Of a stretch of 64,000 bases of DNA, positions 51,038 through 59,884 are shown one piece after another. Position 1 is the stretch's first letter; every line of letters begins with the position of its first letter. Origin of the DNA: Anaeromyxobacter sp. (GTDB taxonomy: Bacteria > Myxococcota > Myxococcia > Myxococcales > Anaeromyxobacteraceae); assembly GCA_016718565.1 (NCBI GenBank), contig JADKCZ010000001.1:62001-126000 (forward strand), in the 5' to 3' direction. The translations under genes were made by a program, and so were the position numbers. The notes under the pieces are model-generated. The model searched no databases. It saw only the letters and a list, made by a program, of their open reading frames with translations, and was not told the DNA's origin.

Positions 51038-51262
51038 GGAAGCGCTACCAGATGAAGCTGGACGAGGCGCCAGAGGCGGCACCTCGTTCTTAGCCTTTGG
51101 GGGGCGCATCCAGTCCTGCGTAAACGGTCTCGACGCTCGAGGGTGACCAACTGGCGCACCCGCGCCGGTTCACCATGCTGGGTCGACCTCGCCGGGCCGT
51201 GACAGCGGGGCGCTTGCCGGATCCACATAGGAAGCCGATCCTGATTCGCAGGAGGCAGTTCC

Positions 51263-51394
51263 ATGGCCGCTGGTCCGGCGGGAGCCGTCGATCGGGAAGG
51301 CCAAGTGCGCCGGCACGATCGGCGCGCCCTCCACGCCCGCTGTTGGCCGTACTGTATCAACACGGGCGCGCTTCCCGTGGGGAGGGGACCATGA
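51263..51394 (+). CDS. Possible 43-residue leader ORF coupled to the esterase
   Basis: ATG 51263 has a perfect AGGAGG at 7-nt spacing. The frame stays open and its TGA overlaps the esterase ATG as ATGA. The peptide MAAGPAGAVDREGQVR continues to HARCWPYCINTGALP. The pair of cysteines (CWPYC) is notable. It has no recognised family, and could be a translational leader. Confidence 0.4.
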   Translation: MAAGPAGAVDREGQVRRHDRRALHARCWPYCINTGALPVGRGP

Positions 51395-52713
51395 GACCCA
51401 CCGTCACGAAGCTCCTGCTCACCACCTTGGTCCCGGTTGCCTTCTCACTCCTCGGCGCAGGCTGTGGCGGCGGCGGAGACTCTGACGGCGGCGTTGCGGT
51501 CTGCGACGACGGAAACGTCAGATCCGGCGACGGCTGCTCGTCGGCTCTCAAGGTGGAGCCAGGCTGGAACTGCACGACCCCGACCGGCGGCAGGACGGCC
51601 TGCACGCCGATCTCGGGCGACGGGGTCCTCGTTGGTCCGGAGGTCTGCGATGACGGGAACGTCACCGCTGGTGACGGATGCTCCCCGCAGAGCCTGGTGG
51701 ATCTTGGCTTCGAGTGCCACGGAGTTCCCAGCGTCTGTTCGGCACTGGCGCCACGCTCCCGGACACCACCGACGCTCGGAGCGCCGCTGACGGGGCTCAC
51801 GGTGGACCAGTGGACCTGGATCGACGTTCCGGGCGCGACCTGCGGAGACGGAACACAGGCGGGGTTCGCCGTCCTTCCTGGTACGTCGAGCGAGCTCCAC
51901 ATCTACCTGGCCGGGGGTGACTACTGCACAGACGCCGCCAGCTGTGAACTTTCGCTCGGGGCCGGCGGGCTCCGGGACGGAGCCACGCAGTTCCAGGTGA
52001 TCGAGGCCGGGCTGACGCCCTTCTTCCGGGACGCCCGAAACCCGCTTCCGGCGGCTACTGTCGTCTGGGTCTCGTACTGCACCGCAGACCTACACGGAGG
52101 GGCCAGGGACGCGGACTACGCCTTCTCGACTGGGTCCCACACGATCCACCACCGGGGCCACTCCAACCTGGTCGCCTTCCTGGAGCGCATCGCCGCCACC
52201 TGGCCCACCCCCTCCAGGCTCGTGGTTGCCGGCTACTCGGCAGGTGGGTTCGGGGCGACGGTCAACTACGACACGGTTCGCCTCTTCTGGCCGGACGCCA
52301 AGGCCTACCTCGCAGTGGATTCCGGGCTCTTCCTCCCAGGTCCCAACCCGGTCGCGTCGTGGCCCGAGGCCGTCGCAGCCTGGGGCCTGCAAGACACCAT
52401 CGGTGCGGACTGCCCCGAGTGCGTCGACGCTCCCTTCCTCCTCCACGGCTTCCTCTACAGGTGGTACCCGAACGACCGGAAGGCGTTCGTGGGCTGCACG
52501 AAGGACCCCAACCTCTCAGCCTTCTATGGTCTGTCTCCGACGGACTACGCAGCCAAGCTCCTGGCGAGTACAGCGGCGCTCGACGCGGCGCGCTGGAAGT
52601 GGCTCATCAAGGCCTGCACGACCCATGGACTGGCAAACGACGACCAGGACCAATTCGCCTTCAACCGCGCCGACCTCCTCGACGCACCGAACTGGAGCTC
52701 GGTCTCTCCATGA
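51391..52713 (+). CDS. Lipoprotein with DUF4215 repeats and pectinacetylesterase/Notum-like hydrolase domain
   Basis: The 440-residue protein has a lipobox LLGAGC (Cys25). Two cysteine repeats of the myxobacterial DUF4215 type follow (VCDDGNVRSGDGCS at 38, and VCDDGNVTAGDGCS at 86). From about residue 135 it has an alpha/beta hydrolase fold resembling pectinacetylesterases and Notum, with nucleophile Ser283 in VVAGYSAGGFGA and probable His in TTHGLAND. It should be anchored at the cell surface and remove ester groups from polysaccharides or lipids. Its own GGGAGG precedes the ATG. It is the last gene of the island. Confidence 0.82.
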   Translation: MRPTVTKLLLTTLVPVAFSLLGAGCGGGGDSDGGVAVCDDGNVRSGDGCSSALKVEPGWNCTTPTGGRTACTPISGDGVLVGPEVCDDGNVTAGDGCSPQSLVDLGFECHGVPSVCSALAPRSRTPPTLGAPLTGLTVDQWTWIDVPGATCGDGTQAGFAVLPGTSSELHIYLAGGDYCTDAASCELSLGAGGLRDGATQFQVIEAGLTPFFRDARNPLPAATVVWVSYCTADLHGGARDADYAFSTGSHTIHHRGHSNLVAFLERIAATWPTPSRLVVAGYSAGGFGATVNYDTVRLFWPDAKAYLAVDSGLFLPGPNPVASWPEAVAAWGLQDTIGADCPECVDAPFLLHGFLYRWYPNDRKAFVGCTKDPNLSAFYGLSPTDYAAKLLASTAALDAARWKWLIKACTTHGLANDDQDQFAFNRADLLDAPNWSSVSP

Positions 52714-52862
52714 GGTAGAGGAACCGACCGAACATCCCCTGTGCCTCTCCCGAAACCTGCCCTGGTTGCCAGGGGAGCACCCGCGCCGCTACCCATCCGC
52801 TACCCGCTCCGCCGCACCCTCGGGGAAACGACGTGAAGTCGCGGCCTTGAGGGTCTGGACGG

Positions 52863-52911
52863 GGGGACTGAAAATCCCCGTGTCCCTGGTTCGATTCCGG
52901 GTCCAGGCACT
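52863..52911 (+). other. attR, 49-bp repeat of the tRNA-Phe 3' part
   Basis: An identical copy of 44296-44344, lacking the 5' part of the tRNA, so not a functional tRNA. The 52714-53102 spacer holds nothing else I can identify. Confidence 0.93.
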
Positions 52912-53102
52912 TTCATCTCGTCCGACATCTCGGCCCCGCGTGAACGCAAGTTCTCGCGGGGCCTTCTGCTTCTCGGGAGCGATGCATCGCCGGCGAGGCG
53001 AGCCCCGGCCCGACCGAGCCGCGGTCCATCCGCTTCCCGACGCCAGGGTGGAAGGAGCCGGAGGCCCCGGCCCTCCCACCCCGCATCGGCGCGCCCGACG
53101 CT

Positions 53103-55505
53103 TCAGCGGGCGCTCCGGACCAGCCGGACGAAGTTGAAGTACCGGCCCTCGCCCCCAGGGGCCCCGGCGACCTTGGCGTCGAAGCGCACCGCCCCCGCGC
53201 CGTGGAGGTCCCTTCCATCGCTGCCGACGGCGCGCCCGAAGGCCACGTACCACGCAGACGTGTAAGGCTCGCTCGCCTGAGCCTTCGCCGACGTGCCCGT
53301 CCAGTACCAGGGGTAGTCCGCGTCGCCGGCCTCGTTGGTGATGGGCGTGGCGCTGAACAGCGGGTCGATGGCCGGACCGATCCGGGCCGGGTCGGTCGCG
53401 CCGGGAGAGCGGCCGTAGTCCACGATGCTCTGGAGCTCCTTGGTGCTCGGGAGCCGCCAGTCGGCGTGCCCGAGGTAGCTGGCCGCGTTCATGGCCTGGG
53501 CGTAGGCGAGGGCGTTCTCCCAGTCCATGCCGGCCCCGCTGTCGGCCTGCGCCCACATGAGCCCGGTGGCCTGGTCGGTGATGGTGCCGTCGCCATGGTC
53601 CTGGAGATCGTTCACGCCGTAGCGGTCGCCGCGGACGCAGCGGACGCCGTGCGTCGGCCCCACCTCCATGGCGTAGGCCTTGATGTGGCCGGTGTCGAAG
53701 TTCACGCCGAACGCCATCGCCGCGCCGACGGTCGGGTCGGTGGTGCTCTCGAGCAGCCCGGTGAACCGGGTGCTGCTCCAGAGGATCCCGTGCGGTACAG
53801 CCGCCGGGTCGTGGGCGAAGAAGGTCGTGTCCAGGTAGGGCCAGCCCTGGCTGGCATCCCAGATGGAGTAGAGCTCCTTGATGGTAGGCAGCCGCCAGTC
53901 GGAGTAGCCGCCGAAGCGGGCGGCGTTGAGGGTGGCAGGAACGGCCATGGCCGCCGTCCAGCCCACGCGGGAGGTGTAGCCCTGTTGCCACGTCAACCCC
54001 GTCACCGCGTCGTGGACGGTCAGGCCATCACCGCTCCTGGTGTGGCTGGGCTGGGCGCCCGCGGACTGGGCATCCTGGCCGTAGAACGCGCCGCCCGGGG
54101 CGGGGCAGGTGATCGGGGCCGAGGTGTCGTAGCAGGCCGACTGCCTGGTATCGACGAGCGGGTAGGAGCTGCCGCCGCGAACCATGCGGACGAAGTTGTA
54201 GATGCGGATGGCGTCTCCCTGGGGGCCGCGCCCCTGAGGGAAGTCGGCGGGGTCGCCCTCCTTGGGATCGCTGCGCTGCGCCCCGGCCCCGTGGACGTCG
54301 AGCCAGGCGCCGAGCGTCGGGTCCCAAGGGGCCGTCATGTAGCCCATGGCCCGCCCGAAGGCGATGTAGACGGCCGCGCCGCCGATGACGCCGCCGGGGC
54401 CGCCGGCCTGCGACTCGTGCGTCGTGCTGGTCCAGTAGTAGGGGTAGTCGGCCTTGCCGGCTTCGTTGGTGATGCCGGTGCTGGTGAAGAGGGGGCTGAT
54501 GGCCGCCGACGAGGTGGTGTCCGGGGAGCGGGTGTAGTCCACGATGCTCTGCAGCTCCTTGGCGTTCGGCAGCCGCCAGTCGGAGTGGCCCAGGTGGTTG
54601 TCGGCGTTTCGCGCCTGGACCCAGGCGAGCGCCTCGGGCCAGGTCATCCCCGCGGCGCTGTCACCCTTCGTCCAGGTGAGGCCGCCGGCCCGGTCGGAGA
54701 TGGTGCCGTCGCCGTTGTCGGCGAGGTCGTTCTCGCCGTAGGCAGCGCCCCGGACGAGCCGAACGGGGAACTTGGCGTCGCCCGGGCCCTGGTAGCTCAT
54801 GTCCAGCGTGTAGCCCTTGATCCGGCCGTCGGCGAAGTTGACGCCGAACATCGTCGGGCTCCCGAGCATGGTCGTGCTCACGTAGACCGTGCTGGAGGCG
54901 TACTGCATGTCGATGATCCGCTCCCCGCGCGCCGTGTCGCCGTAGCCGAAGTCGAAGGAGGCGCGGTCGATGAAGGGCGTGAGGCCGGAGGTGTCGTTGC
55001 CGGTGGCGCCGCTCGGATCGGCGCCGGCGAAGTCCATGAGCGAGTAGAGCTCCTTGATGGTGGGCAGGCGCCAGTCGTCGTAGCCGCCGTACCTGGCCGC
55101 GTTCAGGACCGCGGGCCGTGCCCTGGCCTCGGCGAGGGTCATCTTGTCGATCGAATCGATCGTGCCGTCGCCGTTCGTGTCCGGGCTCTTCTGCCAGGTG
55201 AGGCCGGTGACGTCGTCGAGGACCGTCAGGCCGTCGGCGCTCCGGGAGTACCTGGGCCGGCTCCCGGTGAACTGGGCATCCTGCCCGTAGAAAGGCTGCT
55301 CGGCGACCGGCGGCGCGATCTCGCCGAGCGCGTCGAAGGTCTTCACCTGCCCGGTGTCGACGACCAGAAAGGCCCGGGGCGTGGAGGGCGTGGACCCGCC
55401 CGAGCTGGAGCTGGAGCCCGCGCCGGCGCAGCCGGCCAGGGCAGCGAAGGCCAGGGCGGCGAGCAGCGGGAGAAGGGCGGTGCGGCGATCGGACGGCGGG
55501 GGCAT
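53103..55505 (-). CDS. Lipoprotein with four DUF1566 domains
   Basis: The 800-residue protein has a lipoprotein signal (LAFAALAGCAG) and a Ser/Gly linker. Four DUF1566 (Lcl C-terminal-like) domains follow. Each is marked by GLTW or GLMW, then DWRLPxxKEL (at about 145, 310, 525 and 690) and an ending FVR[ML]VR or VRCVRG. The motif GDG[TS]I also recurs. Such domains lie on secreted or surface proteins and are of unknown activity, perhaps carbohydrate or matrix binding. It is preceded by a promoter motif shared with the ECF cluster (55539-55564). Confidence 0.85.
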   Translation of the reverse strand: MPPPSDRRTALLPLLAALAFAALAGCAGAGSSSSSGGSTPSTPRAFLVVDTGQVKTFDALGEIAPPVAEQPFYGQDAQFTGSRPRYSRSADGLTVLDDVTGLTWQKSPDTNGDGTIDSIDKMTLAEARARPAVLNAARYGGYDDWRLPTIKELYSLMDFAGADPSGATGNDTSGLTPFIDRASFDFGYGDTARGERIIDMQYASSTVYVSTTMLGSPTMFGVNFADGRIKGYTLDMSYQGPGDAKFPVRLVRGAAYGENDLADNGDGTISDRAGGLTWTKGDSAAGMTWPEALAWVQARNADNHLGHSDWRLPNAKELQSIVDYTRSPDTTSSAAISPLFTSTGITNEAGKADYPYYWTSTTHESQAGGPGGVIGGAAVYIAFGRAMGYMTAPWDPTLGAWLDVHGAGAQRSDPKEGDPADFPQGRGPQGDAIRIYNFVRMVRGGSSYPLVDTRQSACYDTSAPITCPAPGGAFYGQDAQSAGAQPSHTRSGDGLTVHDAVTGLTWQQGYTSRVGWTAAMAVPATLNAARFGGYSDWRLPTIKELYSIWDASQGWPYLDTTFFAHDPAAVPHGILWSSTRFTGLLESTTDPTVGAAMAFGVNFDTGHIKAYAMEVGPTHGVRCVRGDRYGVNDLQDHGDGTITDQATGLMWAQADSGAGMDWENALAYAQAMNAASYLGHADWRLPSTKELQSIVDYGRSPGATDPARIGPAIDPLFSATPITNEAGDADYPWYWTGTSAKAQASEPYTSAWYVAFGRAVGSDGRDLHGAGAVRFDAKVAGAPGGEGRYFNFVRLVRSAR

Positions 55506-55538
55506 CAGGGCGCTCCTCGTTCGGTTCGTGAGCCCATG

Positions 55539-55564
55539 AGGTCTCCGAGCCGGCCATACCGTTA
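55539..55564 (-). promoter_or_regulatory. ECF-type promoter motif before the DUF1566 gene
   Basis: On the minus strand TAACGG (55564-55559), 15 bp, GACCT (55543-55539), about 34 nt before the ATG. Spacing and core are identical to the sites at 61306-61331 and 61357-61382. Flanking TGGCCG and the CGGAGACCT region are shared with the former. Confidence 0.6.
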
Positions 55565-55583
55565 GGCGCCGGCGCCGGCTCCA

Positions 55584-56204
55584 TCAGGGGATCTGGCTCA
55601 GCCCCTCGCGCGCCGAGCGCTGATCTGGGGCGAAGGCCAGCACCGCCTCGAAGGCCACGCGCGCCTCGCGGCTCCGCCCCAGCCTGAGCAGCGTCCAGCC
55701 GAGCCCGGTGCGCATCTCGGCGCTGGCCGGGTAAGCGGCCACCGCCCGCCGGTAGAGCGGCTCGGCCTCGCCGTACTGGAGCTGGCTGAAGTGGATCCAG
55801 GCCAGCCGGCTCACCGCGGTGAAGTCGTTGGGGGCGAGCCGCAGCACCTCCTCACCCAGCGCCTGCGACTCCTTCCAGCGCCGCAGCGCCATGAGCGGGA
55901 GCATGGCGCCCAGCCTCGGCTCGACCGCCGCCGGCTCCAGCGCCGCGGCCTTCTGGTAGGCGCTGGCCGAGGGGGCGTGGTGGCCGGCCAGGAAGTGGAG
56001 CCACCCCTTGCGGAGCAGGCCCACGTAGTCCTCACCGGCCGGGCCGAGCCGCTCCACGAGGTCGAGCGCGCCGGCATAGTCGCCGCGGGCCTCGGCCGCG
56101 TAGGACTGCCGGAAGAGGTCGGCGGAGGCCCGCTCGGCCCGGGCGGCCGGGGCGGCGAGCAGGGCGGCGAGGAGCAGGGCGAAGCGGGGCGGTGTGGTGC
56201 ACAT
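55584..56204 (-). CDS. Secreted TPR-repeat protein
   Basis: The 206-residue protein has a signal peptide (MCTTPPRFALLLAALLAAPA, ending ARAERA) and TPR-like helix pairs from about residue 27 to 200 (YAAEARGDYAGALDLVERLG, GWTLLRLGRSREARVAFEAV). ATG 56204 has GAGG 7 nt upstream. It lies 122 nt after the transporter-M23 fusion gene on the same strand and probably belongs to that operon. It is likely a periplasmic or outer-membrane scaffold. Confidence 0.75.
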   Translation of the reverse strand: MCTTPPRFALLLAALLAAPAARAERASADLFRQSYAAEARGDYAGALDLVERLGPAGEDYVGLLRKGWLHFLAGHHAPSASAYQKAAALEPAAVEPRLGAMLPLMALRRWKESQALGEEVLRLAPNDFTAVSRLAWIHFSQLQYGEAEPLYRRAVAAYPASAEMRTGLGWTLLRLGRSREARVAFEAVLAFAPDQRSAREGLSQIP

Positions 56205-56325
56205 GACGTTCACCTCGAGTCGGGTGCGTGAAGGAGCAGGTGAAGCTGGCCGAGCCCGGACCGCCGGCCCGGCGGCCGGCAGCCCGCCGGCATGGAGGAG
56301 ACCCAGGCGCCGCGCCGCAGGTGGG

Positions 56326-58503
56326 CTACCCACGGGCCACCGCCTCGACCCGGCGGGCCCGGCGGGCCTCGTCGCCCACCCGAACCTCGAGCTCCAGGGG
56401 GCCGGCGGCGTCGAAGACCGCCAGCGTCCGGAGCTCGCGGCCGCCGGCGCGGCCGGCGCCGCGGATCTCCAGCCGGGCCCCGCGGCGCGCCGCGGTGTAG
56501 GCCACCGCCACCCCGCCCTCGGGGAGGAACGGCTCGGCCAGGTCGGAGAGCCAGCGGATCCAGCGCGGACGCAGCCGCCGCCGCGGCAGCACGTCGTCCC
56601 ATCGCAGCCCCGTCGGTAGCTCGTAGGGGACCCGCGGCGCGGCGGTGGCCAGCAGGTGGAGCGCGCTCTCGCGGCGCCCGATCTGGTCGTGGACCACGAA
56701 CTGCCGCCCGTGGTTCTCGAACCAGAGGGTGGCGCCCATCGACGGCGACTCCAGGAAGAGCTCGCCGAAGAGGCCGATGCGGGAGTCCACCTGCTCCCGC
56801 TGCGTCCGCCCCCGCGCCCCGGTCACCTCGAAGGCGAACGGGGCGCCGATCCCGAAGCAGAAGGAGGCGGTCCCCTCCTCGCGGCGCACCAGCGCCCGGA
56901 CGGACTGCCCCTCGGCGGGGAGCAGCCAGCGGTGGAGCACCGGCTGGTCCTCGCCCCCGGAGAGCACGTCGGAGAAGGTCGCCTCCAGGGTGGGCGCCCC
57001 GAGCCGGGGGCTGCCCTGCAGCTGGAAGTGGAGGTGCGGCACGAAGGACCGGCCGCTGTTGCCGCACAAACCGAGCCGCGCCCCCTGCCGGACCAGCTGG
57101 CCCTCACGCACCTCCACCGTCCCCGGGGCGAGGTGGGCCACCAGCGAATAGAGTCCGACGCCGTGCTGCAGCAGCACCACGTTGCCCCAGGGCTCGCGGG
57201 CGTTGCGGGTGCCCGGGGCGTTGTCCGGCACGTCGTTGACCACCTTCACCACGGTGCCGTCGGCCGTCGCCAGCACCGGCAGCCGGTAGCAGCGGTGGTC
57301 GCGCAGCTCCAGCCCGCCGGCGGCGTGGGTGGTGCCGTCGGCCTCGGCCACCTCGAAGTCGAGGCCGTGGCGCCAGGGGCCGCGGTGGGTGTGCCGGCCG
57401 TCCACCCCCTGCGTCACCAGCCAGCGGCCGGCGAAGGGGAGGGTGAAGCGGACGCCGTGGCCCGGCCCGAAGCGGGCCACCCGGGTCCGGTAGTAGGCCA
57501 GGTTTACCTCCGGCGTCCCGGCGGCGAAGTCCACCGCCCTGGGCGCCGCGTCGCGCACCCGCTGCCGCAGCGCCAGCAGCACCACCAGCACGGTGACGTT
57601 GAAGGGGAGGAGCAGGACCGGCAGGTCGATGGGCCCGAGCAGCGCCGTGGCCCCGGCGGTGGCCACCCCGGTGAGCAGCGCCGCGCCGGCGGCGAGCAGG
57701 AAGGCGGCGCGCTGCGGGACGAACCAGACGCCGCCCACCGCCACCGCAGTGAGCATGGCGTTGGCGCAGAGCACCAGCAGCGAGGCGTCGCTGGCCAGCG
57801 TCACCACGCCGGCGGCCAGGGCCGCGGCGACGCCGAACCCGACCAGGGAGAGCAGGGTGGCGATGCGGCTGTGGAGCACCAGCGCCCCCAGCACCAGCGC
57901 CCCGGCCCAGAGCGTCGGAGAGAAGAAGATGGCCCCCAGGCTGCGCAGGTAGAGCGCCGCCAGCGCCGGGAGCCAGGCCGGCGGCGCCGAGTGGGTGAGC
58001 AGCGCGGCCGTCCGCGAGACCACCCCGACCAGCGGGGCCGCGGCCAGCGCCAGCCAGGTGACCAGCAGCGAGGGGAGCGAGAGGAGGGGCAGGGCGAAGA
58101 CCGACGCCAGCGCCGACTCCAGGGCCGCCTCCAGGAAGACCACCGCCACCACGGCCAGCGCCAGCAGCGCCGCGGCCCCGGCCCCCGGCTCGAAGAGGGC
58201 GCCGACGGCCAGGCCGACCAGCAGCGGGTTGTAGCCGTACCGGCCGCGCGCGGTGGCCGCCTCCCCGAGGGAGAGCAGCCGCGCCAGGGCCTGGCCGAGC
58301 AGCACCGCGGTCAGGCCGGAGAGGCCGAGGCGCGGCGACAGCGCCGTGGCCAGGAGCAGCAGCGCCCCGACGCCGGGGTGGTCGGAGAAGAGCACCTGGG
58401 CGTAGGCCACCAGCGCGCCGGCGGCGGAGGGGTGCAGGGCTGGCCGGGGCGACGGCCCGACGCCCTCCGCCAGGGCGGCGCGGTCGGCGGTCACGACAGC
58501 CAC
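56326..58503 (-). CDS. Urea-transporter-like membrane domain fused to an M23 peptidase domain
   Basis: The first 340 residues have about ten hydrophobic segments with urea-transporter family features (SDHPGVGALLLLATALSPRL and GRYGYNPLLVGLAVGALFEP, the latter marking the first half repeat). Residues about 390-545 form a LytM/M23 fold with zinc ligands in HRGPWRHGLDFEV and HLHFQL, so endopeptidase or non-catalytic M23 activity is possible. The C-terminal 180 residues are beta-rich and unassigned. GTG 58503 has GGAGG 7 nt upstream and overlaps the decarboxylase stop by 13 nt. The role in the operon is unknown. Confidence 0.8.
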   Translation of the reverse strand: MAVVTADRAALAEGVGPSPRPALHPSAAGALVAYAQVLFSDHPGVGALLLLATALSPRLGLSGLTAVLLGQALARLLSLGEAATARGRYGYNPLLVGLAVGALFEPGAGAAALLALAVVAVVFLEAALESALASVFALPLLSLPSLLVTWLALAAAPLVGVVSRTAALLTHSAPPAWLPALAALYLRSLGAIFFSPTLWAGALVLGALVLHSRIATLLSLVGFGVAAALAAGVVTLASDASLLVLCANAMLTAVAVGGVWFVPQRAAFLLAAGAALLTGVATAGATALLGPIDLPVLLLPFNVTVLVVLLALRQRVRDAAPRAVDFAAGTPEVNLAYYRTRVARFGPGHGVRFTLPFAGRWLVTQGVDGRHTHRGPWRHGLDFEVAEADGTTHAAGGLELRDHRCYRLPVLATADGTVVKVVNDVPDNAPGTRNAREPWGNVVLLQHGVGLYSLVAHLAPGTVEVREGQLVRQGARLGLCGNSGRSFVPHLHFQLQGSPRLGAPTLEATFSDVLSGGEDQPVLHRWLLPAEGQSVRALVRREEGTASFCFGIGAPFAFEVTGARGRTQREQVDSRIGLFGELFLESPSMGATLWFENHGRQFVVHDQIGRRESALHLLATAAPRVPYELPTGLRWDDVLPRRRLRPRWIRWLSDLAEPFLPEGGVAVAYTAARRGARLEIRGAGRAGGRELRTLAVFDAAGPLELEVRVGDEARRARRVEAVARG

Positions 58504-59837
58504 GCCGGGACCTCCTCCTGCCCGAGCAGGGTGTCGACCGTCTCGCGCCTGCGGATGACCGAGACCTCACCCTGGCGGGAGATCAGCACCACCGCCGGCC
58601 GCTCCTGGATGAACTGCATCCACTGGGTGACGTTGTAGGCGCCGACGTTGCGGAAGACGAGCTGGTCCCCGGGGCTCACGGGCGGGAAGAGCAGGTTCTC
58701 CCGCACCACGTCGATGTTCATGCAGAGCGGGCCGTACATCACCGTCGGCTCCGGGGTGCCGCTCAGCTCCTGGGCGGGGATGACGTCGTGTTTGTACCAG
58801 TTGGCGGTGAAGAGCAGGTTCACCCCGGCGTCGAGCACCACGCCGCGGCGGCCGTCGGGGAGCCGCTTGTTGGCGTGGACGCTGGCCACCAGCGACCCAG
58901 ACTCGTCCACCAGGGCCCGGCCGGTCTCCAGGAAGATGGTGGGCGCCTTCTCCGGCGGGTACTGCAGGGCGCCCAGCCCGTCGGCGATGGCCTCGGCGTA
59001 GGCGCTGAAGGCCGGCGTGGTCTGCTCGCCGGGCAGGTACTGTGCGTGGAGGGTGTTGCGCGAGGCGAAGCCGCCGCCGAGGTCGAGGGAGTCGAGGTGG
59101 AGGCCGTGCTCGCGCGCCAGCTGGTTGGCGAACTCGGCCATCTTGGCCGCCTCCTGCCGGTAGGCCTCCACGTCCTGCACGAAGGTGCCGATGTGGCAGT
59201 GCAGGCCGGCCAGCACCAGCCGGTCGCCGGCGCGGAGCCGCCGCACCGCGTCCGCGGCCTGGCCGCTCTCCAGGTTGAAGCCGAAGCGGGACCAGGCCGG
59301 GGTGCCCGCCACCGCCATGTTGAGCCGGATGGCCACCGTGGGGCGCAGGTCGAGCCGCTGGGCGACCCGCTCGGCGCGCAGGATCTCGTCGAAGTTGTCG
59401 AGGTGGACGCGGGCCCCCACGGTGAAGGCCTTCTCCAGCGCCGCGTCGGGCTTGAAGGGGCCGTTGAAGAGGATCTGCGGGCCGGGCACGCCGAGGTGGA
59501 GGGCCTTCTCCAGCTCCATGGCGCTGACCACCTCGGCCCAGGAGCCCTCGCGGTGGAAGACCTTGCAGATGGCGTCGAGGTAGTTGGTCTTGTAGGACCA
59601 GGCCAGCTGGGCCCGCGGCAGCCGCAGGGCCAGCGCGTCGCGCAGCTCCCGGTAGCGCGAGACCAGCGAGCGCTCGCTGAAGACGAAGAGCGGCGAGCCG
59701 TACCTGGCCACCAGCTCGCGGACCGGGACGCCCTCGAGCTCGGTGAGCGGGCGGGTGGCCTGGGCGCGGGCGAACTTGTTCAGCATCCCGAGCTGGTGGC
59801 GGACGAAGGTGGGGCGCTCGTAGCGGACGAGTGACAT
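58491..59837 (-). CDS. PLP-dependent decarboxylase, fold type III (LysA/DapDC-like)
   Basis: The 448-residue enzyme has the PLP lysine K83 in AWSYKTNYLDA, the segment GLHCHIGTFVQD, phosphate-binding DLGGGF, ETGRALVDESG, and the second-subunit cysteine in GPLCMNIDVV with NVGAYN near the end. These are marks of diaminopimelate, ornithine and arginine decarboxylases of the alanine-racemase fold. The N-terminal 35 residues are extra. Substrate cannot be told. It is third in the PqqD operon, after the ATP-grasp gene. Confidence 0.88.
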   Translation of the reverse strand: MSLVRYERPTFVRHQLGMLNKFARAQATRPLTELEGVPVRELVARYGSPLFVFSERSLVSRYRELRDALALRLPRAQLAWSYKTNYLDAICKVFHREGSWAEVVSAMELEKALHLGVPGPQILFNGPFKPDAALEKAFTVGARVHLDNFDEILRAERVAQRLDLRPTVAIRLNMAVAGTPAWSRFGFNLESGQAADAVRRLRAGDRLVLAGLHCHIGTFVQDVEAYRQEAAKMAEFANQLAREHGLHLDSLDLGGGFASRNTLHAQYLPGEQTTPAFSAYAEAIADGLGALQYPPEKAPTIFLETGRALVDESGSLVASVHANKRLPDGRRGVVLDAGVNLLFTANWYKHDVIPAQELSGTPEPTVMYGPLCMNIDVVRENLLFPPVSPGDQLVFRNVGAYNVTQWMQFIQERPAVVLISRQGEVSVIRRRETVDTLLGQEEVPAWLS

Positions 59838-59884
59838 GCGGGCCTCTGCGGATGTGGGGGGGGGTAGTGGAGGGGCGGCGGCGG

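Larger units (their letters stand above)
44296..52911. mobile_element. 8.6-kb integrative genomic island in tRNA-Phe
   Basis: The island is bounded by the 49-bp att repeats, with an integrase at the tRNA end. It carries an HTH gene, several unknown genes, HNH nuclease, MntA-HepT, a sigma-like regulator and a lipoprotein esterase. Codon and base use are less GC-extreme than the core genes around it, and two genes are decayed or overlap unusually. It has no visible conjugation or capsid genes, so it is a small integrative element or a satellite. Confidence 0.9.

Noticed and set aside
52863..52911. A second tRNA-Phe gene
   Set aside because: Only the 3' part is present; the acceptor 5' strand and D arm are missing, as expected of attR.
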